Below, piece by piece: positions 1-6,286 of a DNA stretch of 6,934 nt (positions within the stretch are counted from its first letter, which is position 1; the number at the start of each line of letters is the position of its first letter). This DNA comes from Candidatus Nitrosopumilus sp. (GTDB lineage Archaea > Thermoproteota > Nitrososphaeria > Nitrososphaerales > Nitrosopumilaceae). The stretch covers positions 1-6,934 of the forward strand of contig JAOUAE010000070.1 of the NCBI GenBank assembly GCA_029861085.1, in the 5' to 3' direction. The position numbers were made by a program, and so were the translations under genes. Below the pieces are notes generated by a model that did not search any database, had not been told where the DNA came from, and saw only the letters and a list, made by a program, of their open reading frames with translations.

Positions 1-482
1 GCAACAGTTCCAATCTCTTTAACTTTGATTGTTTTTACAACTCCATCTTTGTGTGCTTTAATGGCAACTTGCATTTTCATTGATTCCAGTGTACAAACTA
101 CATCGCCTTTCTGCACAGAATCCCCTTCTGAAATAGATATTGAAACAACTTTTCCAGGAATTTGACTTTTCAATCCTATTTGCGCATTGCCTGCTCCAGC
201 GCCTCCAGAATTTTTGTAAACAACTTTATCAAAGTGAGTATGTAGGTTAAGAACGATAGGAACATTGTCAATTACAATATTCATTTCATTTGTAGATTGC
301 TCAAGATACTTTGCTTTGTGATATTTTTGATCTAAAATAAATTCAATGCCTTTAGAATCCATAGTTAGAATTTTTAACGCATGTTCATTATCATTGATTT
401 TAATCACATAGTCATTGTTTCCAAGATTTTCTACAATCTTTCCATCAAATGATTTTTCAAGGTCTTGTATTTTATAATCCAT
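1..482 (-). CDS. Biotin carboxyl carrier protein of acetyl-/propionyl-CoA carboxylase, C-terminus cut by window edge
   Basis: This cytoplasmic protein carries the biotin that shuttles a carboxyl group from the biotin carboxylase to the carboxyltransferase. The frame starts at ATG 482-480 and is open to base 1, giving 160 complete codons; only the last few residues should be missing. Seen in the sequence: an N-terminal part of about 90 residues with no recognised motif, a flexible Gly/Ala-rich hinge at about 92-100 (SGGAGAGNA), then a biotinyl domain from about 104. The biotinylation motif is ESMKM at 133-137, so the biotinyl lysine is K136; Ser replaces the more common Ala of EAMKM. It lies 6 bases after the accC stop, with TGAT overlapping that stop and 5 bases before ATG, so it is probably translationally coupled. 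An ATG at 489-487 is in another frame and stops after five codons. A lipoyl domain is unlikely given the MKM motif and the neighbours. Confidence 0.93.
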   Translation of the reverse strand, partial: MDYKIQDLEKSFDGKIVENLGNNDYVIKINDNEHALKILTMDSKGIEFILDQKYHKAKYLEQSTNEMNIVIDNVPIVLNLHTHFDKVVYKNSGGAGAGNAQIGLKSQIPGKVVSISISEGDSVQKGDVVCTLESMKMQVAIKAHKDGVVKTIKVKEIGTV

Positions 483-488
483 TTTTCA

Positions 489-1976
489 TCAATCCAATTT
501 GTATTTCCAATTTGCGTTACTGACAGCATTATTTTGTACTCGACTCTTAAAGTATTCAGAATGAATTATTGCAGCTGCCAATGCGGCTTCACTTTTCTTT
601 TCTTTTTCCTTTTTAAGATCTTCAGTTAATCTATCAATCATATCATAACGTTTTAGAAAGTCTGTAGAGAGATCCCCATTCTTGTATTCATCAGAATTTA
701 GAATTGTTTTGTATAATGGAATAGATGTTTCAACACCTTCAACATACATGTCATTTAATGCAGTAAGCATTCTTGTTCGTGATTCCTCAAATGTTGGTCC
801 CCACGTACAGAGTTTTGCCATTAATGAATCGTAAAATGGAGAGACTGTACATCCAGGATAAAGGTAAGTATCACATCTAACATTTGGTCCTGCAGGAATT
901 GTTACGTCTGGAACAGGTCCCGTTGAAGGTGCAAAGTCCAAAAATGTATCTTCTGCATTAATTCTACATTCAATTGCATAACCATTCATCTTTAGATCTT
1001 TTTGTTTGAATGGAAGTGGCTCTCCATTTGCAATATCAATTTGTAATTTAACAAAGTCCAATCCTGAAACCATTTCACTAATAGGGTGTTCTACTTGGAG
1101 TCTTGCGTTAATCTCAATAAAATAAAATTCACCATTATCGGCTCTTAGAAATTCTGCCGTACCAAGATTAGTATAATCAACTGCCTCTGCTGCTCTAACA
1201 ACTATTTCACCAATTTCTTCTCTTTTTGCATCATCTACAACAGGAGAAGGGGTTTGTTCAATTAATTTTTGATTTCTTCTTTGAATAGAACATTCTCTCT
1301 CAAAGAGATGTACAGCGTTACCATGATGATCTCTGCACATTTGATATTCAATGTGTCTTGTTTTTTCTAAGAATTTTTCAACAATGATTGCAGATTTTCC
1401 AACAGCAGAAATAGATTCAGAAGTTACTGTTTCAAAACCTTCATGTAATTCTTTGTCATTTGTTACAATTCTAATTCCACGACCCCCACCACCATAAACT
1501 GATTTTAACATAACAGGATATCCAATATCATTTGCAACTTTTGCTGCATCTTCTGCATCCTTTACTAATCCTGGACTTCCAGGAACAGTTGGAACTTTTG
1601 CTTTAAGCATTGCATCTTTACATTCCATTTTATCACCACACAAATTCATAGAATCTGCAGATGGACCAATGAAAGTAATTTTATTTTTTTCACATAATCT
1701 TGCAAAGTCATCATTTTCAGAAAGAAAACCATATCCCGGATGAACCGCATCTGTTCCGGATTTGAGCATTACTTCAAGAATTTTTTCTTGATTAAGATAT
1801 GATTTTGCAGGAGCTGCTTCTCCAATATGATATGCCTCAGAAGCTTGTTTCACATGCATTGAATTATAATCTTCATCGGAATAAACAGCAACTGTTTTAA
1901 TTCCAAGTGCTTTACACGTTCTAATTACACGTAAAGCAATTTCTCCTCTGTTTGCGATAAGTACTTTTTCAATCAT
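489..1976 (-). CDS. accC: Biotin carboxylase subunit of acetyl-/propionyl-CoA carboxylase
   Basis: It carboxylates the biotin of the carrier protein using ATP and bicarbonate, the first half-reaction of acyl-CoA carboxylation. The 495-residue product begins with the standard biotin carboxylase N-terminus (IANRGEIALRVIR) and has HPGYGFLSEN at 79-88. It has an ATP-grasp glycine loop at 162-168 (GGGGRGI) and a C-terminal domain to about 445. Residues matching the E. coli AccC active site are visible at nearly identical numbers: K116, K158, H208, E275, E288, N290, R292, E296 and R338, so it should be active. It is about 45 residues longer than the bacterial enzyme. The extra tail (450-495) is a charged helix followed by AALAAAI, as I recall from archaeal acyl-CoA and pyruvate carboxylase subunits. 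The start is ATG 1976 with GTGAT 5 bases upstream, overlapping the carboxyltransferase stop. Pyruvate carboxylase subunit A is the main alternative, made unlikely by the adjacent acyl-CoA carboxyltransferase. Confidence 0.96.
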   Translation of the reverse strand: MIEKVLIANRGEIALRVIRTCKALGIKTVAVYSDEDYNSMHVKQASEAYHIGEAAPAKSYLNQEKILEVMLKSGTDAVHPGYGFLSENDDFARLCEKNKITFIGPSADSMNLCGDKMECKDAMLKAKVPTVPGSPGLVKDAEDAAKVANDIGYPVMLKSVYGGGGRGIRIVTNDKELHEGFETVTSESISAVGKSAIIVEKFLEKTRHIEYQMCRDHHGNAVHLFERECSIQRRNQKLIEQTPSPVVDDAKREEIGEIVVRAAEAVDYTNLGTAEFLRADNGEFYFIEINARLQVEHPISEMVSGLDFVKLQIDIANGEPLPFKQKDLKMNGYAIECRINAEDTFLDFAPSTGPVPDVTIPAGPNVRCDTYLYPGCTVSPFYDSLMAKLCTWGPTFEESRTRMLTALNDMYVEGVETSIPLYKTILNSDEYKNGDLSTDFLKRYDMIDRLTEDLKKEKEKKSEAALAAAIIHSEYFKSRVQNNAVSNANWKYKLD

Positions 1977-1981
1977 TATTA

Positions 1982-1986
1982 ATCAC
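1982..1986 (-). promoter_or_regulatory. Ribosome-binding site of accC overlapping the upstream stop
   Basis: On the minus strand GTGAT lies 5 bases before ATG 1976 and matches the archaeal 16S 3' end pairing motif (GGAGGTGAT). Its middle three bases are the TGA stop of the carboxyltransferase gene, so a terminating ribosome sits on the next gene's initiation site. Confidence 0.6.
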
Positions 1987-3530
1987 AAGTTGATATTTCC
2001 ATGTTTTCTTGGTAAGTTTTTTGCCCTTTTGTTTTCAAGCATTTCAAGTGCTTTAATTAACATAGGTCTTGTTTCAGCAGGATCAATTACATTATCTACA
2101 GTTCCATGAGATGCAGCGACATAAGGATTTTCAAATTTTTCTGTAAACTCATCAATTAATTGTTTCTTAAGTGTTTCAGCATCTTCAGCTTCGCTAAGAT
2201 CTTTTCTATACATTATTTTTACAGCAGCCTCTCCACCCAATACTGCACATCTGGCAGTTGGCCACGCATAATTAATATCAGTTCTAAGATTTTTGCTCCC
2301 CATTGCGATATATGCTCCACCATAGGCTTTACCAATAACTAAGGTAATTCTTGGAACTGTTGCCTCACAATATGCATAAAGTAACTTACTACCATGTCTA
2401 ATAATTCCATTATGTTCTTGGTTAGAACCTGGCATGTATCCAGGAGTATCTACTAAGGTGATAAGAGGAATATTAAACGAATCACAGAATCGGATAAAAC
2501 GTGCAGCCTTATTTGATGAATCAATGTCTAGTGCACCTGCAAGATGTATAGGTTGATTTGCAATAATTCCTACAACTTTACCATTCATTCTTCCATAACC
2601 AATTACAATGTTTGGAGCAAACAATTCATGTATTTCAAAGAATTCATGATTATCAACAATTGAGTTTATGATTTCTTTCATATCATATGGTTGCAACGGA
2701 TTTTCTGGAATTATGTTAATCAAATTATGATCCATTCTGTTTGGATCATCATCAGTTGTCATTTTTGGTGGTGCTTCAGTATTATTTTGAGGTAAAAATG
2801 AAATTAATTTTTTGATATAATCCATACACTCGTATTCATTTTGTGCGACAAAATGTGAAACTCCGCTTTTTGAACCATGCGTCATTGCGCCACCAAGTTC
2901 ATCAAATGAAACTTCCTCACCCAATACAGTCTTGACCACATCAGGTCCTGTAACAAACATAGTCCCTACTTTTTCAACCATAATTACAAAGTCAGTCATT
3001 GCAGGAGAATATACAGAGCCCCCCGCTGACGGACCAATACTTGCAGTGATCTGTGGAATTACACCAGAAGCCATTTGATTATGATAAAAGATATCTGCAA
3101 ATCCATCAAGACTCATGATTCCTTCTTGAATTCTAGCTCCGCCAGAATCCATTATTCCAATTATAGGACATCCGGTTTTAACTGCATGATCCATTAGTTT
3201 ACATATTTTTTTAGCTCCCATTTGACTCAAAGTTCCACCAAGTACAGTAAAATCATAAGCAAAGACAAAGATTTGTCTGCCACCTACATTTCCATATCCA
3301 CCAATTACACCATCTGTAAAGAATTTTTTTTTCTGCATGTCATATTGGTGATAATGATGAGTGGTTAATGGATCAATTTCAGTAAAAGTGCCTTCATCGA
3401 GTAAAAGATTAATTCTTTCACGAGCAGTTAATTTGCCTTTATCATGTTGAGCCTTAATTCGATCTTGGCCCCCACCTTGTAATGCCGTCTTATTTTTTTT
3501 GGCATATCCTTCAATCTTTTCAGAATGCAT
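1983..3530 (-). CDS. pccB: Acetyl-CoA/propionyl-CoA carboxylase carboxyltransferase subunit
   Basis: It transfers the carboxyl group from carboxybiotin to acetyl-CoA or propionyl-CoA, giving malonyl-CoA or (S)-methylmalonyl-CoA. In archaea with the 3-hydroxypropionate/4-hydroxybutyrate cycle one enzyme does both. The 515-residue protein has both crotonase-like halves: N-terminal SGGARIQEG (129-137) and GPSAGGSVYSPA (166-177), and C-terminal DTPGYMPG (361-368) and GKAYGGAY (400-407). It ends in the family's KHGNINL tail. The Gly pairs 130-131, 170-171 and 404-405 belong to the expected oxyanion-hole motifs. D418, in SKNLRTD before INYAWP, aligns by eye with the aspartate that sets propionyl preference in Streptomyces PccB. 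It is the first gene of the operon. No Shine-Dalgarno is seen before ATG 3530, which fits a very short leader. Methylmalonyl-CoA decarboxylase alpha is less likely because a biotin carboxylase follows directly. Confidence 0.95.
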   Translation of the reverse strand: MHSEKIEGYAKKNKTALQGGGQDRIKAQHDKGKLTARERINLLLDEGTFTEIDPLTTHHYHQYDMQKKKFFTDGVIGGYGNVGGRQIFVFAYDFTVLGGTLSQMGAKKICKLMDHAVKTGCPIIGIMDSGGARIQEGIMSLDGFADIFYHNQMASGVIPQITASIGPSAGGSVYSPAMTDFVIMVEKVGTMFVTGPDVVKTVLGEEVSFDELGGAMTHGSKSGVSHFVAQNEYECMDYIKKLISFLPQNNTEAPPKMTTDDDPNRMDHNLINIIPENPLQPYDMKEIINSIVDNHEFFEIHELFAPNIVIGYGRMNGKVVGIIANQPIHLAGALDIDSSNKAARFIRFCDSFNIPLITLVDTPGYMPGSNQEHNGIIRHGSKLLYAYCEATVPRITLVIGKAYGGAYIAMGSKNLRTDINYAWPTARCAVLGGEAAVKIMYRKDLSEAEDAETLKKQLIDEFTEKFENPYVAASHGTVDNVIDPAETRPMLIKALEMLENKRAKNLPRKHGNINL

Positions 3531-3541
3531 AACAGTAATCT

Positions 3542-3556
3542 AAACCAGGAAGGTTT
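3542..3556. repeat. Inverted repeat AAACC-N5-GGTTT before the carboxylase operon
   Basis: Two perfect 5-base arms flank a 5-base spacer. The element lies 12 bases before the carboxyltransferase start codon and just downstream of the proximal TATA-like sequence, so it would overlap the transcription start region. This is a typical place for an archaeal repressor site, but the arms are short enough to occur by chance. Confidence 0.35.
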
Positions 3557-3558
3557 CA

Positions 3559-3566
3559 TATATTAA
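3559..3566 (-). promoter_or_regulatory. Candidate proximal TATA box of the carboxylase operon
   Basis: The minus strand reads TTAATATA, centred about 32 bases before ATG 3530. Initiation about 26 bases downstream would give a leader of only a few bases. This fits the absence of a Shine-Dalgarno motif before this gene. Confidence 0.45.
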
Positions 3567-3578
3567 TTTAATTTAAGA

Positions 3579-3595
3579 ATTTCAACGTGTGAAAT
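3579..3595. repeat. Inverted repeat ATTTCA-N5-TGAAAT
   Basis: Six-base perfect arms (3579-3584 and 3590-3595) flank the spacer ACGTG. It lies between the distal and proximal TATA-like sequences of the carboxylase operon. Its arms differ from those of the repeat at 3542-3556, so if both are protein sites they probably bind different regulators. Confidence 0.4.
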
Positions 3596-3604
3596 ATTTA
3601 TAAA
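3596..3604 (-). promoter_or_regulatory. Candidate distal TATA box of the carboxylase operon
   Basis: The minus strand reads TTTATAAAT, the best consensus-like TATA in the gap. Initiation about 26 bases downstream would be near 3574 and leave a leader of about 44 bases containing the 3542-3556 inverted repeat. The same bases could instead be the T-rich tail of the upstream operon's terminator. Confidence 0.4.
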
Positions 3605-3617
3605 AATCCAAAGATTT
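3597..3617 (-). terminator. Weak hairpin plus T-rich tail after the rfcL operon
   Basis: On the minus strand, AAATC-TTTG-GATTT (3617-3604) forms a 5-base stem and runs straight into TTTATAAAT. It lies 18 bases after the stop of the cysteine-rich protein gene. Archaeal termination depends mainly on T-rich tracts, so the tail matters more than the weak stem. Confidence 0.35.
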
Positions 3618-3634
3618 CCGTTTTTTTTAGAATT

Positions 3635-3946
3635 TTATGAGTTAAGAATTGAAAATTTCTTATTTACTGATTTTTGATAGGAACTAAAAGCATTTTTTTC
3701 CTCGCTACATTTCTTACATATGCATAATTGAGAGACATTAGGAATATCACAATTTTCTTGAAATTCACATTGAGGACAACCAGCTGAAGATCCACATACT
3801 ATACAATGCAATTCGTTGACTTCGGCGCATTTTTCATGTTTTACACCCAATCCTTTTGCCCATAAACCAATTTCATTGACATCTATTTTTTCATTACAAA
3901 TAACACATGTGCCTGGAAATTTCATAGGTATTTTTCTCCAGCTCAT
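3635..3946 (-). CDS. Small cysteine-rich (zinc-finger or Fe-S) protein, function unknown
   Basis: I do not recognise this 103-residue protein as a named family. It has eleven cysteines. An N-terminal module, PGTC14-x2-C17 followed by H37-x2-C40 with a Trp between, looks like a four-ligand zinc finger of treble-clef or PARP-finger style. A second cluster, C48, C51, C57, C60, C66, C75, C77 and C80, could hold two more zincs or an iron-sulphur cluster. The last 20 residues are polar and basic. There is no signal peptide or membrane segment, so it is probably cytoplasmic. It is the last gene after rfcL and overlaps it by ATGA, implying coupled translation. A role in DNA or RNA binding linked to replication is an inference from context only. 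An internal ATG at 3925 (M8), with GGAG 10 bases upstream, is a possible alternative start that would keep all the cysteines. Confidence 0.8.
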   Translation of the reverse strand: MSWRKIPMKFPGTCVICNEKIDVNEIGLWAKGLGVKHEKCAEVNELHCIVCGSSAGCPQCEFQENCDIPNVSQLCICKKCSEEKNAFSSYQKSVNKKFSILNS

Positions 3947-5100
3947 TGTATTAGTTCAATCTCCTTTTCAATAATATCACCATAAGTTTCTTCTAATTCC
4001 AATTCCAAAGTTTTATTTTTAATGCAAAATAAAACAAAAGGCAAACACAAAGTTACAAAAGCACTTGAGGATAAGTGAAGTTTTTTTGCCATAACGGATG
4101 ATAATGATTTTATTTTTGTACCATCCCAACGAATTCTATTGAGCAATGGCCAAGAAAGATTGTATTGAGTATATCTGATTCTCTCATCATTTTGATATAA
4201 TTTTATTAAAATATCATTTAGATAGCGTAACAATCTCCAATTTTGAGTTTTCATTATCTTTCCAAAAAGCATATCTGCATCAGATACTGTTTCCAAATAT
4301 TTTGCAAGTGAAGAATTATCTAAATTGCTAGTTATGATACTGGAATAAAATGCATTGATTTTTTCTCTTGGATCAATTTGCATAGAATATAAAACACCTC
4401 TAGCTTCCTCAATTGAATTTGCTTTAAAGAAAGCATTTATCCCATCTTCAACATTGATACTTTCGAAAGAGTTGTCAGTTTGCGGATTAAATCCAGTGAC
4501 TAAAGATTGTGCAAGGTTAATCATTGAACGGATATCCCCTTTTGATTTATCAATAACTTTGATTAAAGAGCCAGGACTTAGTTTTGCACTTTGTTTTTTC
4601 AAGATATTTTCAAGATAGATTCGTAATAATCTAGGTGGAATTTTTTTAAAGTATACTGTTTTGACAGCTTTTTTCACACTTTTCATTTTGTCGGATGTGT
4701 CATTGTTTGCAGCAAGAACAATTGGTACTGTTGGTTCTTTTAGAATATCAATAAGTGCAGAAGCACCACCATAATCACCACGACCATGAATTCCATCTAC
4801 CTCATCTACAAATATCATGGGAGTTCCTAAAACGCTCACATTGCTCAAGACAGGCATAAGAATTTCATTTATTCTTGATTTACTCCTAACATCACTTGCA
4901 TTAAGTCCAATCATATCATATCCAAATTGTTTGGCCACAAGGTAAGCCATAGTAGTTTTTCCTATTCCAGGAGGGCCGACTAAAAGTAATGGCTTGGTAC
5001 CTTTTTTCCATTTAACAAACCATTCCATAATTGCTGCTCGTGATTCTTCATTTCCCACCATGTCAGAGATAATCTGAGGTCGGTATTTTTCAGACCACAT
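3943..5100 (-). CDS. rfcL: Replication factor C large subunit (clamp loader)
   Basis: With the small subunit (not in this window) it forms the ATP-driven clamp loader that opens the PCNA ring and places it on primed DNA. From ATG 5100 the 385-residue product starts with the RFC box MWSEKYRP. It has Walker A GPPGIGKTT (42-50), Walker B MIFVDEVD (95-102), sensor 1 AANND (130-134) and sensor 2 GDIRSMIN (188-195). The SRC arginine-finger motif of small subunits is absent, as expected for the large subunit. Residues from about 215 on form the helical collar region. It is shorter than many euryarchaeal RfcL proteins of nearly 500 residues and ends without a visible PCNA-interacting box. The ORF also opens at GTG 5112, overlapping the upstream stop, which would add MIIL. 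ATG 5100 is preferred because GTGAT precedes it by 7 bases and the MWSEKYRP start is typical. Confidence 0.94.
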   Translation of the reverse strand: MWSEKYRPQIISDMVGNEESRAAIMEWFVKWKKGTKPLLLVGPPGIGKTTMAYLVAKQFGYDMIGLNASDVRSKSRINEILMPVLSNVSVLGTPMIFVDEVDGIHGRGDYGGASALIDILKEPTVPIVLAANNDTSDKMKSVKKAVKTVYFKKIPPRLLRIYLENILKKQSAKLSPGSLIKVIDKSKGDIRSMINLAQSLVTGFNPQTDNSFESINVEDGINAFFKANSIEEARGVLYSMQIDPREKINAFYSSIITSNLDNSSLAKYLETVSDADMLFGKIMKTQNWRLLRYLNDILIKLYQNDERIRYTQYNLSWPLLNRIRWDGTKIKSLSSVMAKKLHLSSSAFVTLCLPFVLFCIKNKTLELELEETYGDIIEKEIELIQ

Positions 5101-5107
5101 CAATATT

Positions 5108-5112
5108 ATCAC
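5108..5112 (-). promoter_or_regulatory. Ribosome-binding site of rfcL overlapping the upstream stop
   Basis: On the minus strand GTGAT contains the TGA stop of the 371-residue protein gene and lies 7 bases before ATG 5100. It decides the rfcL start in favour of 5100. The GTG within it is the competing start codon. Confidence 0.6.
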
Positions 5113-6224
5113 TTGGGAAGTTGGGATTCAAACTCGGACCATTTATTGGCTTTTTCTAGTTTGTTGTACCAATATTGATTATAATGTTCCACAGTTAGAA
5201 ATAGAAATTCCAAAAATTCTTTGTGAGAAAATTCGTCAGGTAATAATTCAAGAGTAAGTCGAGCATCTTGCAAATACAAATTACTTTTTTCCAAAGTAGT
5301 CTCAAATCCTTTTTTCACGTCATTTGCCAATAATGAATAATAAAGTGGCCAAGAAGGGATTTTAACAAAGCCATTTTTAATTGAATCTTCAATTTCATTT
5401 CCACATCCAACGCCTTCAGCAGCTCTTGCCATGCCCAAATAGAAAATTTCAGCCAACGGTCTTTCTGCCAAAGCCATATTTCTGCCGGCAGTGCCCATTA
5501 CTGCGCGATATTTCTTGTAAGATAAAGTCATTTCTTCTTCAGTAATTTGTGTTGGTTTTGATTTTAATTTCTCATCCAAATATTGCCCAATGCGTGCATC
5601 TTTGAATCCTTCTTCAAACTCTTTTAGAACTTGTTCCCCACCTTTTGAAATTTTATCTCTAGCCAATTTCAAAATGTATGGATTCATTAGTTTGTAATCA
5701 TCAAGAAATTCCAAGTCTTCATCTTTATCAACAATTCTATCCATTGGTTCACTTAGATCAATTGCAAGAATATGTCCTTCAACCATATCCTGTTTTAATT
5801 GAGGATCATTTCTGCCAGAATAGTTTGCTGCAGCATCAAATAATCCATTAAAAACAGGAAAGGTCATTTTTACAAAATTAGAATTTAAAATTCGATTTAC
5901 TCTATCTTGCATTATATCAAGACTGATTAATTTTGATTTTATAGGCTCAATTTCAGACGCATTCAATATAATTTCAGTCGAACCTACTTCATCGCCAAAT
6001 GCTTGCTGTGTTAAATTTGGATTAGTGTCAGATTTAATTTCATGTAGTAGTCCTTGAGCAAATCTTTCGGCAAAATTTGGAAATTCATTTTCTGTTTCCT
6101 CTTTATACTTGTTGAATAATTTGTAACCTTTTGATTTAAACAAAGCTTGTTTGATTATTTGTTTTCCAGGTTTTGTACTCATCAAAGATTCCTTGCTAAT
6201 AACAGATTGATCTTTGCCACTCAC
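5109..6224 (-). CDS. Conserved-looking protein of unknown function, first gene of the rfcL operon
   Basis: I do not recognise this 371-residue protein. It is charged, Lys/Glu-rich and probably mostly helical, with no signal peptide, no clear membrane segment and no nucleotide-binding motif. Its most distinctive stretch is at about 243-275: a Gly/Ala-rich run (MGTAGRNMALAERPLAE), then YLGMARAAEGVGCGNE. An aromatic-rich helix with YNQYWYN lies near 348-354 close to the C-terminus. The stop overlaps the rfcL ribosome-binding site, so the two are probably made together. The start is taken as GTG 6224 because a TATA-like element lies 26 bases upstream, giving a leaderless mRNA. ATG 6182 (M15) is the alternative, with AAGGA 8 bases before it. 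A replication or repair link is inferred only from the operon. Codon and base use resemble the neighbours, with no sign of recent transfer. Confidence 0.82.
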   Translation of the reverse strand: MSGKDQSVISKESLMSTKPGKQIIKQALFKSKGYKLFNKYKEETENEFPNFAERFAQGLLHEIKSDTNPNLTQQAFGDEVGSTEIILNASEIEPIKSKLISLDIMQDRVNRILNSNFVKMTFPVFNGLFDAAANYSGRNDPQLKQDMVEGHILAIDLSEPMDRIVDKDEDLEFLDDYKLMNPYILKLARDKISKGGEQVLKEFEEGFKDARIGQYLDEKLKSKPTQITEEEMTLSYKKYRAVMGTAGRNMALAERPLAEIFYLGMARAAEGVGCGNEIEDSIKNGFVKIPSWPLYYSLLANDVKKGFETTLEKSNLYLQDARLTLELLPDEFSHKEFLEFLFLTVEHYNQYWYNKLEKANKWSEFESQLPK

Positions 6225-6246
6225 AAACGTTAAACTTCTTTATTGT

Positions 6247-6255
6247 TATTTATGC
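6247..6255 (-). promoter_or_regulatory. TATA box of the 371-residue protein / rfcL operon
   Basis: The minus strand reads GCATAAATA, centred about 26 bases before GTG 6224 and preceded by purine-rich GAAA, as in an archaeal BRE. Initiation would fall at the start codon itself, giving a leaderless transcript. Confidence 0.5.
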
Positions 6256-6278
6256 TTTCAAAAAAATATTTTCTTCAC

Positions 6279-6286
6279 TTAAATTA
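6279..6286 (+). promoter_or_regulatory. TATA box of the IMPase-family gene
   Basis: TTAAATTA is centred about 25 bases before ATG 6307. No Shine-Dalgarno is present between it and the ATG, so a leaderless transcript is likely. It faces the divergent promoter at 6247-6255 about 30 bases away. TAAATTA recurs 15 bases downstream at 6295-6301. Confidence 0.5.

Noticed and set aside
487..489. ATG overlapping the accC stop as the BCCP start (ATGA-type overlap)
   Set aside because: This ATG is out of frame with the biotinyl domain and meets a stop after five codons; ATG 482 is in frame.
2269..2310. Carboxyltransferase as a decarboxylating sodium-pump subunit
   Set aside because: No membrane beta subunit or small gamma subunit is present, and a biotin carboxylase gene follows directly, which fits ATP-driven carboxylation.
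2160..2342. Plus-strand open frame of 60 codons
   Set aside because: It lies wholly inside the well-supported carboxyltransferase gene on the other strand and shows no motif of its own.
3621..3628. T8 run as an intrinsic terminator
   Set aside because: The T run is on the plus strand, where no gene ends nearby. For the minus-strand genes it reads as poly-A and cannot act as a T-tract terminator.
4355..4618. Plus-strand open frame of 87 codons
   Set aside because: It is antisense to rfcL, with no plausible start signal or recognisable domain.
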